From assembly GCF_010894455.1 (NCBI RefSeq), contig NZ_JAAIXY010000023.1, positions 1 through 49,726 of the forward strand: 49,726 nucleotides of DNA, in the 5' to 3' direction. Under the pieces are notes generated by a model. It was not told where the DNA came from, searched no databases, and was given only the letters and a program-made list of their open reading frames with translations. This document shows positions 9,154 through 20,095 of the stretch, piece by piece; positions within the stretch are counted from its first letter, which is position 1; every line of letters starts with the position of its first letter. This stretch comes from Myxococcus eversor (GTDB lineage Bacteria; Myxococcota; Myxococcia; Myxococcales; Myxococcaceae). The position numbers were made by a program, and so were the translations under genes.

Positions 9154-10071
9154 CTACCGCCCCGTGAGGCGTCGGAACACCCTTGTCACCGCCAGCTTCG
9201 GAAGGAACCCCAGCAGGTACCGCCAGCGCGGCACCTCCAGGTGGAACGGCAGGCCGCGTCGATACAAGTCCAACGCGAGGTCCATGCGCCGGTAATCAAC
9301 CATCACATGCGAGACGTGCCGCGTGGCGTAGAGCAACATCTCCAGCCGCTCGCGCCTCCGCTCGGCCCCACCGGGATAGCGTCCCAGTCGCTCCTGCATC
9401 AACTGGTACGCCATGCCCTGATGGCTCGACTCCAGCATCGTCGACTCGGAGCCTTCGTGCCTGCGGTAGCCCACCATGACCGGCGTCCGCACCCACGCGA
9501 AGCCCGGCTCCGTCCCCAGCCGGAACAGGAGGTCATGGTCCTCCGCGACGATGCGCAGCGGCGTGAAGCCCTCCACGCGCTTGAGCGCCTCCGTCCTCAC
9601 CGCCAGCACACACGCGGTGCGCGGAGTCCGGTCCAGGGCGCTCGCCAGATAGTCCGTGAACAGCGAGGCCCTCACGGGCTCCCGAGCCACCCGAGCCAGC
9701 TCCTCCTCGTCACGGAAGGTCACCGACGTGCCCATCACCACCGTCGGCGCGCCGTGTACCTCCAGCACCTGCCGGTAGGACGCCAGCGTCCACGGGAACC
9801 ACAGGTCGTCGCTGTCCAGGAACACCACGTACTCGCCACGGGCCGCCTGGATGCCCAGGTTGCGCGCGGCACCGGGGCCCGCGTTGGACTTCTGGAACAC
9901 CCTGACCCGCTCGCCCTGGCGCGCGAGGACCTCCAGCGTGTCATCCTGGGAGCCGTCGTCCACGACGAGCACCTCGTAGTCCCGCTCCTCCTGCGCGAAC
10001 ACGGAGGCCAGCGTCCTCTCCAGCAGCCTCGCCCGGTTGTAGGTAGGGATGACGATGGAGAAGAAGGGCAT
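9154..10071 (-). CDS. Family 2 glycosyltransferase
   Basis: A 305-residue GT-A fold glycosyltransferase. The opening FSIVIPTYNRARLLERTLAS, the nucleotide-binding EVLVVDDGSQDDTLEVL and the metal-binding VVFLDSDDLW (DxD-type) are all present in order. There is no membrane segment, so it should act at the cytoplasmic face on lipid-linked polysaccharide intermediates. The C-terminal third is basic and aromatic (VPRWRYLLGFLPKLAVTRVFRRL), perhaps for membrane contact. The ATG at 10071 starts one base after the stop of the upstream GT2, so the two are translated together behind wzx. The transferred sugar cannot be told from sequence. Confidence 0.9.
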   Translation of the reverse strand: MPFFSIVIPTYNRARLLERTLASVFAQEERDYEVLVVDDGSQDDTLEVLARQGERVRVFQKSNAGPGAARNLGIQAARGEYVVFLDSDDLWFPWTLASYRQVLEVHGAPTVVMGTSVTFRDEEELARVAREPVRASLFTDYLASALDRTPRTACVLAVRTEALKRVEGFTPLRIVAEDHDLLFRLGTEPGFAWVRTPVMVGYRRHEGSESTMLESSHQGMAYQLMQERLGRYPGGAERRRERLEMLLYATRHVSHVMVDYRRMDLALDLYRRGLPFHLEVPRWRYLLGFLPKLAVTRVFRRLTGR

Positions 10072-10072
10072 G

Positions 10073-11023
10073 TCAGAGTCGCGTCCGCAGCCCCATCTCG
10101 GAGATGCGCAGGAAGGTGGCGAGCTGCCGCCGGTACTCCGGAAGCGCCATGCGCCCGCGCAGCAACGTCTGCGTCAATACCAGCGAGTTGTATGGCAGCG
10201 TTCCCACCAGGATGGCGCGCAGCATCCACTCCCGCAGCCGACCATGGTGCTTGCGGAAGTAGGCCACCCGCGTGCGCCACAGCTCGATGCGCACCTTGTC
10301 CGGCCCCGTGGCGGAGGGACGGAACGAGCGGCTCGTCAGGTGCGTAATCATCGCCTCCGGACAGAAGCCAACCTCCCAGCCCGCATTCCACGCTCGGACA
10401 CACCAGTCCGTGTCCTCCGTGTTTCCCAGCGGAGACAGCTCCTCGTCGAGCAACCCCACCTCCGCCAGCGTCTCCTCCCGCACGACGATGCAGGCCCCCA
10501 GCACCCAGCTCACCCGAGCATCCTCGTGCCCGTACTGCGCGGGGTCGATGTCCTTGGTCTTCAGGAAGTGCAAGGGACGCGGCAGGAACACGAGGTCGAA
10601 CAGCTGCCCGGACAACGACATGGGCCTGAAGGTGCAGTTCTGGATGGTGCCGTCCGCGTTCAACAGCCGCGCACCCGCCATGCCCACGCGTGGATTCTCA
10701 TCCATGAATCGGACGAGCGAATCGAACGCATCCTCATGAACGAGGGTGTCGTCATTGAAGATGCAGAAGTGGCGCCCTCGCGCTTGTCTCAACACCTGGT
10801 TGTGATTGGCGGAGAAACCCTTGCGCGCGGAGTTGAAGAGCCAGCGCACCTGGGGGAAGTCGCGCCGCATGGCCTCCACGCCACGACCGTCCGTGGCGTT
10901 GTCCACCACCCACACCTCGAAGGTGCACTCCCGCGTCGTCGCGTACAGCGTCCGCAGACAGTCGTGCAGCAACTCCGGGTTGCTGTGGTTGACGATGGAG
11001 ATGACCAGGTCCGGCTTCGTCAT
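10073..11023 (-). CDS. Family 2 glycosyltransferase (rhamnosyltransferase-like)
   Basis: A 316-residue GT2 enzyme. The ATG at 11023 follows GAGG at a normal distance and starts the domain directly with PDLVISIVNHSNPELLHDCL; the longer open frame upstream encodes nothing similar. Visible motifs are EVWVVDNATDG, CIFNDDTLVHEDA (metal-binding NDD) and the acceptor-side GNTEDTDWCVRAWNAGW, typical of the WcaE/rhamnosyltransferase-like branch. The C-terminus contains a moderately hydrophobic stretch. It lies 20 bases after wzx and one base before the next GT2, forming a wzx-GT2-GT2 operon for repeat-unit assembly. The sugar specificity is not predictable. Confidence 0.9.
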   Translation of the reverse strand: MTKPDLVISIVNHSNPELLHDCLRTLYATTRECTFEVWVVDNATDGRGVEAMRRDFPQVRWLFNSARKGFSANHNQVLRQARGRHFCIFNDDTLVHEDAFDSLVRFMDENPRVGMAGARLLNADGTIQNCTFRPMSLSGQLFDLVFLPRPLHFLKTKDIDPAQYGHEDARVSWVLGACIVVREETLAEVGLLDEELSPLGNTEDTDWCVRAWNAGWEVGFCPEAMITHLTSRSFRPSATGPDKVRIELWRTRVAYFRKHHGRLREWMLRAILVGTLPYNSLVLTQTLLRGRMALPEYRRQLATFLRISEMGLRTRL

Positions 11024-11042
11024 CGGCTGCCTCACGTCCCTC

Positions 11043-12560
11043 TCATGACACCGGACTCGCCGGGACCACCCGAGCATCCCGCCTCGCTCGGATGAACGCG
11101 AGGATGTCGCGCACCTCGCCCACGAGTGAGAGCGTCCCGGGGATTCGCTCCCGCACGAACACGAGCCCGGCGAAGACCACCACTCCCGTCCCCCAGCGCC
11201 CCCACTCGCCACCACGCCACCACGAGTGCATCGCGATGAAAGTCATCGCCAGGAGGAGCCCCACAGAGACCAGCGGCTCCAGCACCCGGGCGGCCAGGCC
11301 TCGCAGCGCGGGGTTGAGCCGCGACACGCGCCACGCCGTCACCGCCACCTCCCCCAGCACCACCACCGTCCCCACCGGCCCCACTCCGGCCAATCCGAAG
11401 TGATGGATGGCCCACGTGCCCAGGCCCCACTTCGCCGCTCCCGCGCCCACCACCACGACCAGCCGCTCCCAGGGGCGCCCTCCCGCGTTCTGCGCCGTGG
11501 CCAGGAGCCCTATCATCGTGACGAGCAGGCACTCCAGGCTGAACCACTGCACCAGCGGCACCGCCTCGACCCAGCGCTGGCCGAAGAACAGCGGCACCAG
11601 CACCGGCATCCCCAACACGGCCACGGGGAGCGTCAACAACAGCACCGTGGACAACCGCCGCAGCGAGGTGCGCAGGTACTCCGCGAAGCCCACCGGGTCG
11701 TCCTGCAACCGGCAGTACGCCGGAAATGCCACGCGGTTGAGCACCACGCTCAACATGATTGGCGTGGAAGCCAGCGCCCAGGCCCAGTTCACCAGCCCCA
11801 CGGCGTCCTTGCCGAGGACGTGCCCCACGACCAGCGGCACCCACCCCGCCACCAACGCCGCTACCAGCGGCGGCAGTTGGAAGGCCAGCCCGAAGCCCAA
11901 CAGCCGCCGGAGCACCCCCACGCGGAACGTCCCGCGCGGGCGCCACGGAGAGGCCCAACCGATGCACACCAGCCCCACGGCGCCGCGCACCAGAGTGCCC
12001 AGCGCCAATGCCCAGGCGCCCAGTCCCGCCGCCGCCAGGGCCAGGGTGCTGGCCACCTGAGCCACGTTCTCCACCAGCTCCGCGCGGGCAATGGCGGAGA
12101 AGGCCAGGGCTCGCTCCAGCGTCATCAGGGGAATCACGCGCAGCGAGGACAGGAACAGGCCCAGCGCCATGGCCCACACCATGGGCACCGCCTCCTGTCC
12201 CAGCGCATAGCCCTCCGTGAGGCGAGGCGCGAGCGCGCAGACGGCGGCCACGATGACGGCCGTGAGCGCCTGGTGGCACCAGAAGATGGTGAAGGTCTCA
12301 TCCCGCGTGGGCTCGTGCGACTGGCGCACAAGCGCCGCGCTCAGCCCCAGGTCCCCCAGGAACACTCCCAGCGAGGACGCATAGGCGACGATGCCGAACA
12401 GGCCGTAGTCCGCGGGGAACAACAGTCGGGAGAGCACCAGGGCGCTCACCACTCGCAAGCCCTGCGAGGCCACCGTACGCGCGACCAGGACCACCATGCC
12501 TCTCAAGGCACGGGCCTTCACCTCGCCGGTGTCCACCTCGGGTGCCACGGTCGCGTTCAT
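11043..12560 (-). CDS. wzx: Wzx-type polysaccharide repeat-unit flippase
   Basis: A 505-residue integral membrane protein of the polysaccharide transport (MOP/MATE) superfamily. The start region KARALRGMVVLVARTVASQG and SRLLFPADYGLFGIVAYASS is characteristic of Wzx-like flippases (Polysacc_synt family). Roughly 12-14 hydrophobic helices follow, with Arg-rich loops such as YLRTSLRRLSTVLLL. The expected role is to move undecaprenyl-linked repeat units from the inner to the outer leaflet of the inner membrane before polymerisation. It heads a minus-strand operon with two GT2 genes and is divergent from a methyltransferase-GT operon across about 230 bases. From memory, its place relative to wzc resembles wzxB of M. 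xanthus. Confidence 0.88.
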   Translation of the reverse strand: MNATVAPEVDTGEVKARALRGMVVLVARTVASQGLRVVSALVLSRLLFPADYGLFGIVAYASSLGVFLGDLGLSAALVRQSHEPTRDETFTIFWCHQALTAVIVAAVCALAPRLTEGYALGQEAVPMVWAMALGLFLSSLRVIPLMTLERALAFSAIARAELVENVAQVASTLALAAAGLGAWALALGTLVRGAVGLVCIGWASPWRPRGTFRVGVLRRLLGFGLAFQLPPLVAALVAGWVPLVVGHVLGKDAVGLVNWAWALASTPIMLSVVLNRVAFPAYCRLQDDPVGFAEYLRTSLRRLSTVLLLTLPVAVLGMPVLVPLFFGQRWVEAVPLVQWFSLECLLVTMIGLLATAQNAGGRPWERLVVVVGAGAAKWGLGTWAIHHFGLAGVGPVGTVVVLGEVAVTAWRVSRLNPALRGLAARVLEPLVSVGLLLAMTFIAMHSWWRGGEWGRWGTGVVVFAGLVFVRERIPGTLSLVGEVRDILAFIRARRDARVVPASPVS

Positions 12561-12793
12561 CGCAAGAGGGAGGCCCGCTCCCGGGCTTCAATGAGGAGGG
12601 CCGGCCCACGTGGACGGCATCCACTCGGGCATGCGGCTCGAATGGGCTCGTAGATGCTACCGAGGCCGTCCCACCCTCACAAGCAACGCGAAAACCCCCG
12701 CCCTAGGAAGCGCCGGGCTCGCTCGTCCGCCCGGATGCTCTACGTGAGGCGAGGTTGCCACCCAGGAAGCCGCGAGGATACGGTCCGCCCGGC

Positions 12794-13462
12794 ATGTCAC
12801 CGAGCCACTCCCTCCTCCAGTTCCTCAAGCGCGAGGTGCTCGTCGGCGAGCACGAGGTCTTTCACCGCACCCTGCGAGAGGCGCTGGTGGGCACCTGTGA
12901 CAGCGTGCTCGACATCGGCTGTGGCTACGGCTCTCCGCTCAAGAACATCGCCCATCACTTCTCCCGCACCGTGGGCGTCGATGGCTACTCGGCGAGCATC
13001 GAGCGCAGCCGCGTCGCGAACATCCACCACGAATACCACCAGATGGATCTGCTCCAGGTGGGCCAGCACTTCGCCCCCAAGAGCTTCGACGCGGTCATCG
13101 CCCTGGACGTCATCGAGCACTTCGAGAAGCCGGAGGGCTACCGGCTGCTGGAGATGATGGAGTCGCTGGCACGCAAGCGCGTCGTCGTCTTCACGCCCAA
13201 CGGCTTCCTGCCCCAGGACGAGTGGGACAACAACGTGCACCAGGTCCACCGCTCCGGGTGGGAGGTGTATGACTTCGAGCTGCGCGGCTATCGCGTCATC
13301 GGAATGAGTGGCTGGAAGCCCCTGCGTGGCGACTTCGCGCTGCCGCGCATCCGGCCCTCTCGGCTGGGCAGCCGGCTGTCCATCCTCACAGAGCCGTTCA
13401 CCACGCGCTTTCCCCAGCACGCCTTCCAGCTCTTCGCCATGCGCGACATGGAAGCTTGCTGA
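12794..13462 (+). CDS. SAM-dependent methyltransferase
   Basis: A 222-residue class I methyltransferase. The SAM-binding motif I is DSVLDIGCGYGSPLKNIA, followed by VGVDGYSASIERSR (motif II acidic residue) and DAVIALDVIEHFEKPEGYRL (DVIEH, typical of small-molecule and sugar methyltransferases). The ATG at 12794 was chosen. An in-frame TTG at 12755 would add 13 residues rich in Pro, Arg and Lys without conservation value. The ribosome site before 12794 (GAGG about 14 bases upstream) is weak, so the start is uncertain. It leads a plus-strand operon and ends three bases before the next glycosyltransferase, so it may methylate a sugar of the repeat unit or cap the chain. Confidence 0.85.
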   Translation: MSPSHSLLQFLKREVLVGEHEVFHRTLREALVGTCDSVLDIGCGYGSPLKNIAHHFSRTVGVDGYSASIERSRVANIHHEYHQMDLLQVGQHFAPKSFDAVIALDVIEHFEKPEGYRLLEMMESLARKRVVVFTPNGFLPQDEWDNNVHQVHRSGWEVYDFELRGYRVIGMSGWKPLRGDFALPRIRPSRLGSRLSILTEPFTTRFPQHAFQLFAMRDMEAC

Positions 13463-13465
13463 GCC

Positions 13466-14608
13466 GTGGGTGAAGCCTCGCCCATTTCCTGGCACCTGCT
13501 GACCGGGGAGTATCCACCCCAACCCGGCGGCGTCAGCGACTACACGGCGCTGGTGGCTCAGGCGCTTGCCCGAGAAGACCAGGAGGTCCACGTCTGGGCA
13601 CCAGGAGAGGCGAGCGCGCGCATGGAGCACGGCGTCACCGTGCATCGCATGTCCGGGCTCTTCACTCCGGCGGGACTGACGCACCTGACGCGGGAGCTGA
13701 ATCGCCACCGTGCGCCTCGAAGGCTGCTGCTCCAGTACGTGCCCCACGCGTTCGGGATGAAGGCGATGAACGTGCCCTTCTGCGCGTGGTTCGCCTCGCG
13801 GCATCGGGACGAGCGCTGGGTCTTCTTCCACGAAATCGTGTACCCCTGGAGCCTCTCGGCCGCGCCACGCCATCAACTGCTCGCGGGTGTCACCCGGGTG
13901 ATGGCGCGACTGGTGGGCGAGGTGGCGGACCGCGCCTTCGTGTCCATTCCCTCCTGGGCGGAGCACCTGCCCCCGCGCCTCCGACATCGCGCGGAGTGGT
14001 GCCCCATCCCCAGCACCCTCCCCACCCAGGTGCCAGCAACCGCCCGCGCGGAGACGCAGACGGCCCTGGGCGCGGGCCCGTGGCTGGGACACTTCGGCAC
14101 CTATGGGGCCCACATCGGCGGGCCCCTGATGTCGGTCCTGGTACCGCTGCTTCGCGCGGACGGGCAGCGCAAGGCCCTGCTGATAGGACGAGGCAGTCAG
14201 GGGTTCGTCCAGGAGTTGGGCGCCCTCCATCCGGAGCTCGCCTCGCGAGTCCAGTCACGAGATGCCCTGGCATCCGAGGAGGTCGCGGCCCATCTCGCGG
14301 CCATGGACCTGTTGGTCCAGCCCTACCCGGATGGCGTGAGCACGCGCCGCACGACGACCATGGCGGGAGTCTCCCTGGGCCGTCCGCTCGTCACCCAGCC
14401 GGGTCATCTCACCGAGCCCATCTGGCGTGAATCGGGCGCCGTCGCCCTGGCGGACAACCTCACCCCGGAGGCGCTCGTCCGCGTGGCGGAGCGACTGCTG
14501 TCCCAGCCCGAGGAGCGCGCGGCCCTGGGCGAACGCGCGGCCCGGCTGTACCGCGAGCGCTTCGCGCTGGAGCGCACCGTGGAAGCACTGCTGCGCGCGG
14601 CCCCGTGA
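13466..14608 (+). CDS. GT4-like glycosyltransferase with unusual catalytic region
   Basis: A 380-residue GT-B glycosyltransferase starting at GTG 13466, three bases after the methyltransferase stop. The N-terminal domain opens with SWHLLTGEYPPQPGGVSDYT, the acceptor-domain signature of GT4 enzymes. The C-terminal Rossmann domain has LGHFGTYGAHIGGPL and ALLIGRGSQGFVQEL. Where most GT4 enzymes show E-x7-E in a SE.FGLPxxEAMA context, this protein reads QPYPDGVSTRRTTTMAG, so the first Glu is absent and the donor-site loop is rewritten. This may reflect a different donor or reduced activity. It is cytoplasmic, without a membrane segment, and belongs to the repeat-unit assembly set. Confidence 0.85.
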   Translation: MGEASPISWHLLTGEYPPQPGGVSDYTALVAQALAREDQEVHVWAPGEASARMEHGVTVHRMSGLFTPAGLTHLTRELNRHRAPRRLLLQYVPHAFGMKAMNVPFCAWFASRHRDERWVFFHEIVYPWSLSAAPRHQLLAGVTRVMARLVGEVADRAFVSIPSWAEHLPPRLRHRAEWCPIPSTLPTQVPATARAETQTALGAGPWLGHFGTYGAHIGGPLMSVLVPLLRADGQRKALLIGRGSQGFVQELGALHPELASRVQSRDALASEEVAAHLAAMDLLVQPYPDGVSTRRTTTMAGVSLGRPLVTQPGHLTEPIWRESGAVALADNLTPEALVRVAERLLSQPEERAALGERAARLYRERFALERTVEALLRAAP

Positions 14609-14711
14609 TTCCCGAGCCGCGAGGTCGTCCTCGTGGCATCGTCTCCAACATCACCCTCGCGAGGTCTTCACTCGCGCACTCCATGGCCCTTCACGCTCCA
14701 GGGAACATCCC

Positions 14712-15857
14712 GTGACGTCCTCGGTGCCCCTCCGACTCGCGGTGCTCATGGACCCTCGCGAGGAGGGCTGGCACAGCATGGACCTCGTGGGCGAGTCGCT
14801 CCTCGACGGACTGGCCGCCTGCCCGGACGAAGTCTCCGCGCGAGCGCTGCGCCCTGCCCTGCCTTCCGTGGTGCGTCGGCTCCCACGCCTGGGCTCGCAT
14901 CGCGCGGCGTTCAACGCGGACCGCCTCCTCACTCGTTTCGGGCTCTATCCCGCGCGCGCGCTGCTGGCGCGGCGCCGGTTCGAGGCGTTCCACATCGTGG
15001 ACCACTCCTACGCGCAGCTCGTCCACGCGCTCCCCGCCTCACGCACCGGCGTCTATTGCCACGATTTGGATGCGTTCCGCTCCATCGTGGAGCCGCACCG
15101 TGAAGCCCGCCCCGCGTGGTTCCGCCTCATGGCCACGGCCCAGCTCCGAGGGCTCGAACGCGCCGCCATCGTCTTCCACAACTCCCAGGCCGTGCGCGCG
15201 GAGCTGCTCGCGCATGGCTTGGTGGACCCGGCCCGCCTCGTCTGGGCGCCGCTCGGCACGGCTCCCGAGTACCGCGAGGAGCCCGTTCCAGGAGACCGCA
15301 GTCAGGAGGTGCTCGCACCGCTGGCGAGCCGGCCGTACCTGCTCCACGTGGGCAGCGCGATTGCTCGCAAGCGCCTGGACGTGCTCTTCGACGTCTTCGC
15401 CGCGCTGCGCTCCCGCCATCCAGACCTGTGCCTCGTCCAGCAGGGGGGCGCCTTGGACTCGGCGCAGCGGGAGCACGTCGCGCGACTCGGCATCGGCGAC
15501 GCCTTGTTCCAACCTCCGTTCCAGCAGCGCGCCACGCTCGCGGGCCTGTACCGCGGCGCGAAGGCCGTGCTCATCACCAGCGAGGCCGAGGGCTTCGGAC
15601 TCCCGCTCATCGAGGCCCTCGCCTGCGGTGCACCCGTGGTGGCCAGCGACCTGCCCGTGCTGCGTGAAGTCGGTGAGGCAACCTGCCTCTACTGTCCCGT
15701 CGGAGACCTCTCCTCGTGGACCGGGACGGTCGACTCGCTCCTCACAGGACGCGTGCCACCTCCACCGCGCGCCGACCGCATCGCCCGCGCGGGACAGTTC
15801 ACGTGGACGGCTCACACCCGCGCCATCCTGGATGCGTATCAGCGACTCCCGCGCTGA
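14712..15857 (+). CDS. Family 4 glycosyltransferase
   Basis: A 381-residue GT-B enzyme. GTG at 14712, preceded by AGGGAAC, is preferred: the frame upstream overlaps the previous glycosyltransferase gene and encodes no recognisable domain. The protein has DAFRSIVEPHREARPAWFRL in the acceptor half, RPYLLHVGSAIARKRLDVLF at the hinge, and a complete donor-site motif SEAEGFGLPLIEALACGAPV with E-x7-E. It resembles mannosyltransferase-like GT4 proteins of capsule and EPS loci. It is last in the methyltransferase-GT4-GT4 operon. It ends one base before the stop of the convergent kinase gene, leaving no room for a terminator between them. Confidence 0.9.
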   Translation: MTSSVPLRLAVLMDPREEGWHSMDLVGESLLDGLAACPDEVSARALRPALPSVVRRLPRLGSHRAAFNADRLLTRFGLYPARALLARRRFEAFHIVDHSYAQLVHALPASRTGVYCHDLDAFRSIVEPHREARPAWFRLMATAQLRGLERAAIVFHNSQAVRAELLAHGLVDPARLVWAPLGTAPEYREEPVPGDRSQEVLAPLASRPYLLHVGSAIARKRLDVLFDVFAALRSRHPDLCLVQQGGALDSAQREHVARLGIGDALFQPPFQQRATLAGLYRGAKAVLITSEAEGFGLPLIEALACGAPVVASDLPVLREVGEATCLYCPVGDLSSWTGTVDSLLTGRVPPPPRADRIARAGQFTWTAHTRAILDAYQRLPR

Positions 15858-15858
15858 C

Positions 15859-17520
<1,662 letters not shown>

Positions 17521-17674
17521 CGTCCCGCGCATCATCGCTCGGCACGCCCGGTGGAAGCCATCTCACTGAAACCCGATGCGGGTCCGTATCAGAACGCTTT
17601 CCTGGATTCACTCATCTGACTTGATTTCTCCGGTGATTGACGGTTCCGGAGGGCTCTGCTTCGGTCACAGGCGC

Positions 17675-18895
17675 GTGCGCGTCCTCTTCCTCAATCCGGT
17701 GGGCATCCTCGGTGGCGCCGAGCGCGCGCTGTTGGACCTGATGGCCTGCCTGCGCCAACTGGACCCGTCACTGTCCCTCCTCCTGCTCGCGGGCTCCGAG
17801 GGATTGCTGGTCGATTCGGCGCGGGCCCTGGGCGTCGACGCGCGACTCCTCCCGCTTCCGAAGGAGCTGTCCAGCCTGGGCGACAGCGCCCTGCGGGGCC
17901 CTACCTCATGGGAGACGTGGCGCTTCGCGCGCAGCCTGTTGCCCGCGCCCGCGCTGCTGGCCGGTTACGGCCGTGCGCTGCGTCACGAAGTCGAGAACCT
18001 GCGTCCGGACCTGCTGCACTCCAATGGCATCAAGACTCACCTGTTGAGTCCCGTCACGGCGGGCCTGCCGCTCAAGCGCGTCTGGCACATCCACGACTTC
18101 TTGAGTGAGCGGCCCCTGGTGCGGCGCGCGCTGGGAACGCTGGCGCCACTGGCGTCGGCGGCCATCGCCAACTCGAGCGCCGTGGGTGAGGATGCGCGCG
18201 GGGTGCTCGGCCGGGTGCCCGTCCACGTCGTCTACAACGGTGTGGACACGGAGCGCTTCGCCCCAGGTGTCCCGGCGGACCTGGACGCGCTCGCGGGAAT
18301 GCCTCCTGCGCCAGCGGGCACGTTGCGCGTGGGGCTGGTGGCCACCTATGCGCGCTGGAAGGGGCAGGACGTCTTCCTCGAAGCGGCGGCGGCGCTGACG
18401 CGGCTGGAGCCGACGGTGTCCGTGCGCTTCTACGTGGTGGGTGCGCCGCTGTACCAGACGCCGGGCTCGCAGTTCACCGAGGCGGAGCTGCGCCAGCTCA
18501 TCGACCACTGGAAGCTCTCCGGACGCGTGGGGTTGGTGCCCTTCCAGGCGGAGCCCGCCGCCGTCTACCGCGCCCTGGACGTCTTCGTGCACGCCAGCAC
18601 CCGGCGCGAGCCCTTCGGCCTCACCATCGCGGAGGCCCTGGCCTGCGGGCGGGCCGCCATCGTCTCGCGCGCGAGCGGCGCGGCCGAGGCCCTCACCGAC
18701 GGCACGGATGTCCTCACCGTTCCACCTGGAGACTCACGGCCCCTGGTGGCGGCGCTGAGGCGCCTGCTGACAGACGCACCGCTGCGTGAGCGACTGGGTG
18801 TGGCGGCTCGACAGACCGCCGTGGAGCGCTTCTCTCGCGAGCGTTATGCGCGCGAGATTCTCGACGTGTACCGGACGCTGCGGGACGAGCGCTGA
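17675..18895 (+). CDS. Family 4 glycosyltransferase
   Basis: About 406 residues of GT-B fold. The domain begins with RVRVLFLNPVGILGGAERAL, a GT4 acceptor-domain start with the GGAE motif, so the GTG at 17675 was chosen. A GGAGGG lies 22 bases before it, too far to be decisive, and upstream in-frame starts exist. The C-terminal domain has LRVGLVATYARWKGQDVFLE and the donor motif REPFGLTIAEALACGRA with intact E-x7-E. It probably adds a hexose to the repeat unit in the cytoplasm. It is divergent from the Ser/Thr kinase across about 155 bases and is followed after about 50 bases by another GT4 on the same strand. Confidence 0.88.
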   Translation: MRVLFLNPVGILGGAERALLDLMACLRQLDPSLSLLLLAGSEGLLVDSARALGVDARLLPLPKELSSLGDSALRGPTSWETWRFARSLLPAPALLAGYGRALRHEVENLRPDLLHSNGIKTHLLSPVTAGLPLKRVWHIHDFLSERPLVRRALGTLAPLASAAIANSSAVGEDARGVLGRVPVHVVYNGVDTERFAPGVPADLDALAGMPPAPAGTLRVGLVATYARWKGQDVFLEAAAALTRLEPTVSVRFYVVGAPLYQTPGSQFTEAELRQLIDHWKLSGRVGLVPFQAEPAAVYRALDVFVHASTRREPFGLTIAEALACGRAAIVSRASGAAEALTDGTDVLTVPPGDSRPLVAALRRLLTDAPLRERLGVAARQTAVERFSRERYAREILDVYRTLRDER

Positions 18896-18946
18896 GTTGA
18901 CCGTCCTCGGGGGCTCTGGTTTGGTCCACCGCTCATCGGAGCACCC

Positions 18947-20092
18947 GTGCAGCGGCCTCGCAGACTCGTCACCGTCTCGCACTCGTACGTCGTCACCCTC
19001 AACCGGCGCCTCGCCAACGAGATGGCCCGCGTCGGCGGAGCGGCGTGGGACGTCACCGCCGTGGCGCCCCGCTTCTTTCACGGCGACCTCAGCCACATCC
19101 ACCTCCAGCACGAACCGGACGAAGCCGCGAAGGTCCATGGCATCCGTGCCTTCCTGAGTCGCTCGCCGCACGCCTTCGTCTACGGCCCGGAGCTGCGCGA
19201 GCACCTCCGAGGCGCGGACCTGGTCCATGCCTGGGAGGAGCCCTACGTCCTCGCGGGCCTCGAGGCGGCGATGCTCACCCCGCGCCACGTGCCCTTCGTC
19301 TTCAGCACGTTCCAGAACCTCTCCAAGCACTATCCCCCACCCTTCGCCCAGGCGGAGCGCTTCGTCGTGCGGCGCAGCGTGGGATGGGTGACCGGAGCCG
19401 CGACGGTGAAGGACAACCTGCTCGGCCGGCCGGGCTATGCGTCGCGTCCCATGCGAGTCATCCCCATGGGCGTGGACACAGAGCTGTTCCGCCCCGACCG
19501 CGCCTCGGGAGCCGCCGTGCGACGCGCGCTGGGATGGGAGAGCGACGGGCCTCCCGTGGTGGGCTACCTGGGGCGCTTCGTTCCCGAGAAGGGCCTGTCC
19601 CTGTTGATGCAAGCGCTGGAACACCTCCAGAGCCCATGGCGCGCGCTGTTCACGGGAGGCGGGCCTCAGGAGGCGGAGCTGCGCGCCTGGGCCGCGCGAC
19701 AGGGAGACCGCGTGCGCGTGCTCACGGGGGTGTCCCATGACGGAGTCCCGCGCGTGCTCAACGCCATGGATGTGCTCTGCGCGCCCAGCCAGACGACGCC
19801 CCGGTGGAAGGAGCAGTTCGGCCGCATGCTCTCCGAAGCCTTCGCGTGCGGCGTGCCCGTCCTGGGAAGCGACTCGGGCGAAATCCCTCACACCATGGGC
19901 GACGCGGGGCTCGTGCTGCCGGAGGCGGACACCTCCGCGTGGACGCGCGCGCTGGGGGAGCTGCTGGAGAATCCGGAGCGACGACGGGAGCTGGCCACCC
20001 GAAGCCGCGAGCGAGCCGTCACCCGCTTCGCCTGGCCCGTCGTCGCACGCGCGCATCTGGACTTCTTCGACGAGCTGCTCGCGCGGCGCTGA
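18947..20092 (+). CDS. Family 4 glycosyltransferase
   Basis: A 381-residue GT-B enzyme starting at GTG 18947 with GGAGC seven bases upstream. The N-terminal half contains TVSHSYVVTLNRRLANEMAR and WEEPYVLAGLEAAM, recalling sugar transferases of the WcaI/PimA-like type. The C-terminal half has VVGYLGRFVPEKGLSLLMQA and the donor motif WKEQFGRMLSEAFACGVPV with E-x7-E, followed by SDSGEIPHTMGDAGLV, characteristic of GT4. It forms an operon with the preceding GT4 and converges on the next glycosyltransferase with only three bases between stops. Confidence 0.9.
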   Translation: MQRPRRLVTVSHSYVVTLNRRLANEMARVGGAAWDVTAVAPRFFHGDLSHIHLQHEPDEAAKVHGIRAFLSRSPHAFVYGPELREHLRGADLVHAWEEPYVLAGLEAAMLTPRHVPFVFSTFQNLSKHYPPPFAQAERFVVRRSVGWVTGAATVKDNLLGRPGYASRPMRVIPMGVDTELFRPDRASGAAVRRALGWESDGPPVVGYLGRFVPEKGLSLLMQALEHLQSPWRALFTGGGPQEAELRAWAARQGDRVRVLTGVSHDGVPRVLNAMDVLCAPSQTTPRWKEQFGRMLSEAFACGVPVLGSDSGEIPHTMGDAGLVLPEADTSAWTRALGELLENPERRRELATRSRERAVTRFAWPVVARAHLDFFDELLARR

Positions 20093-20095
20093 GGC

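Noticed and set aside
12755..12793. TTG start for the methyltransferase
   Set aside because: It adds 13 Pro/Arg/Lys-rich residues without domain support; the ATG at 12794 is simpler, though the ribosome site is weak.
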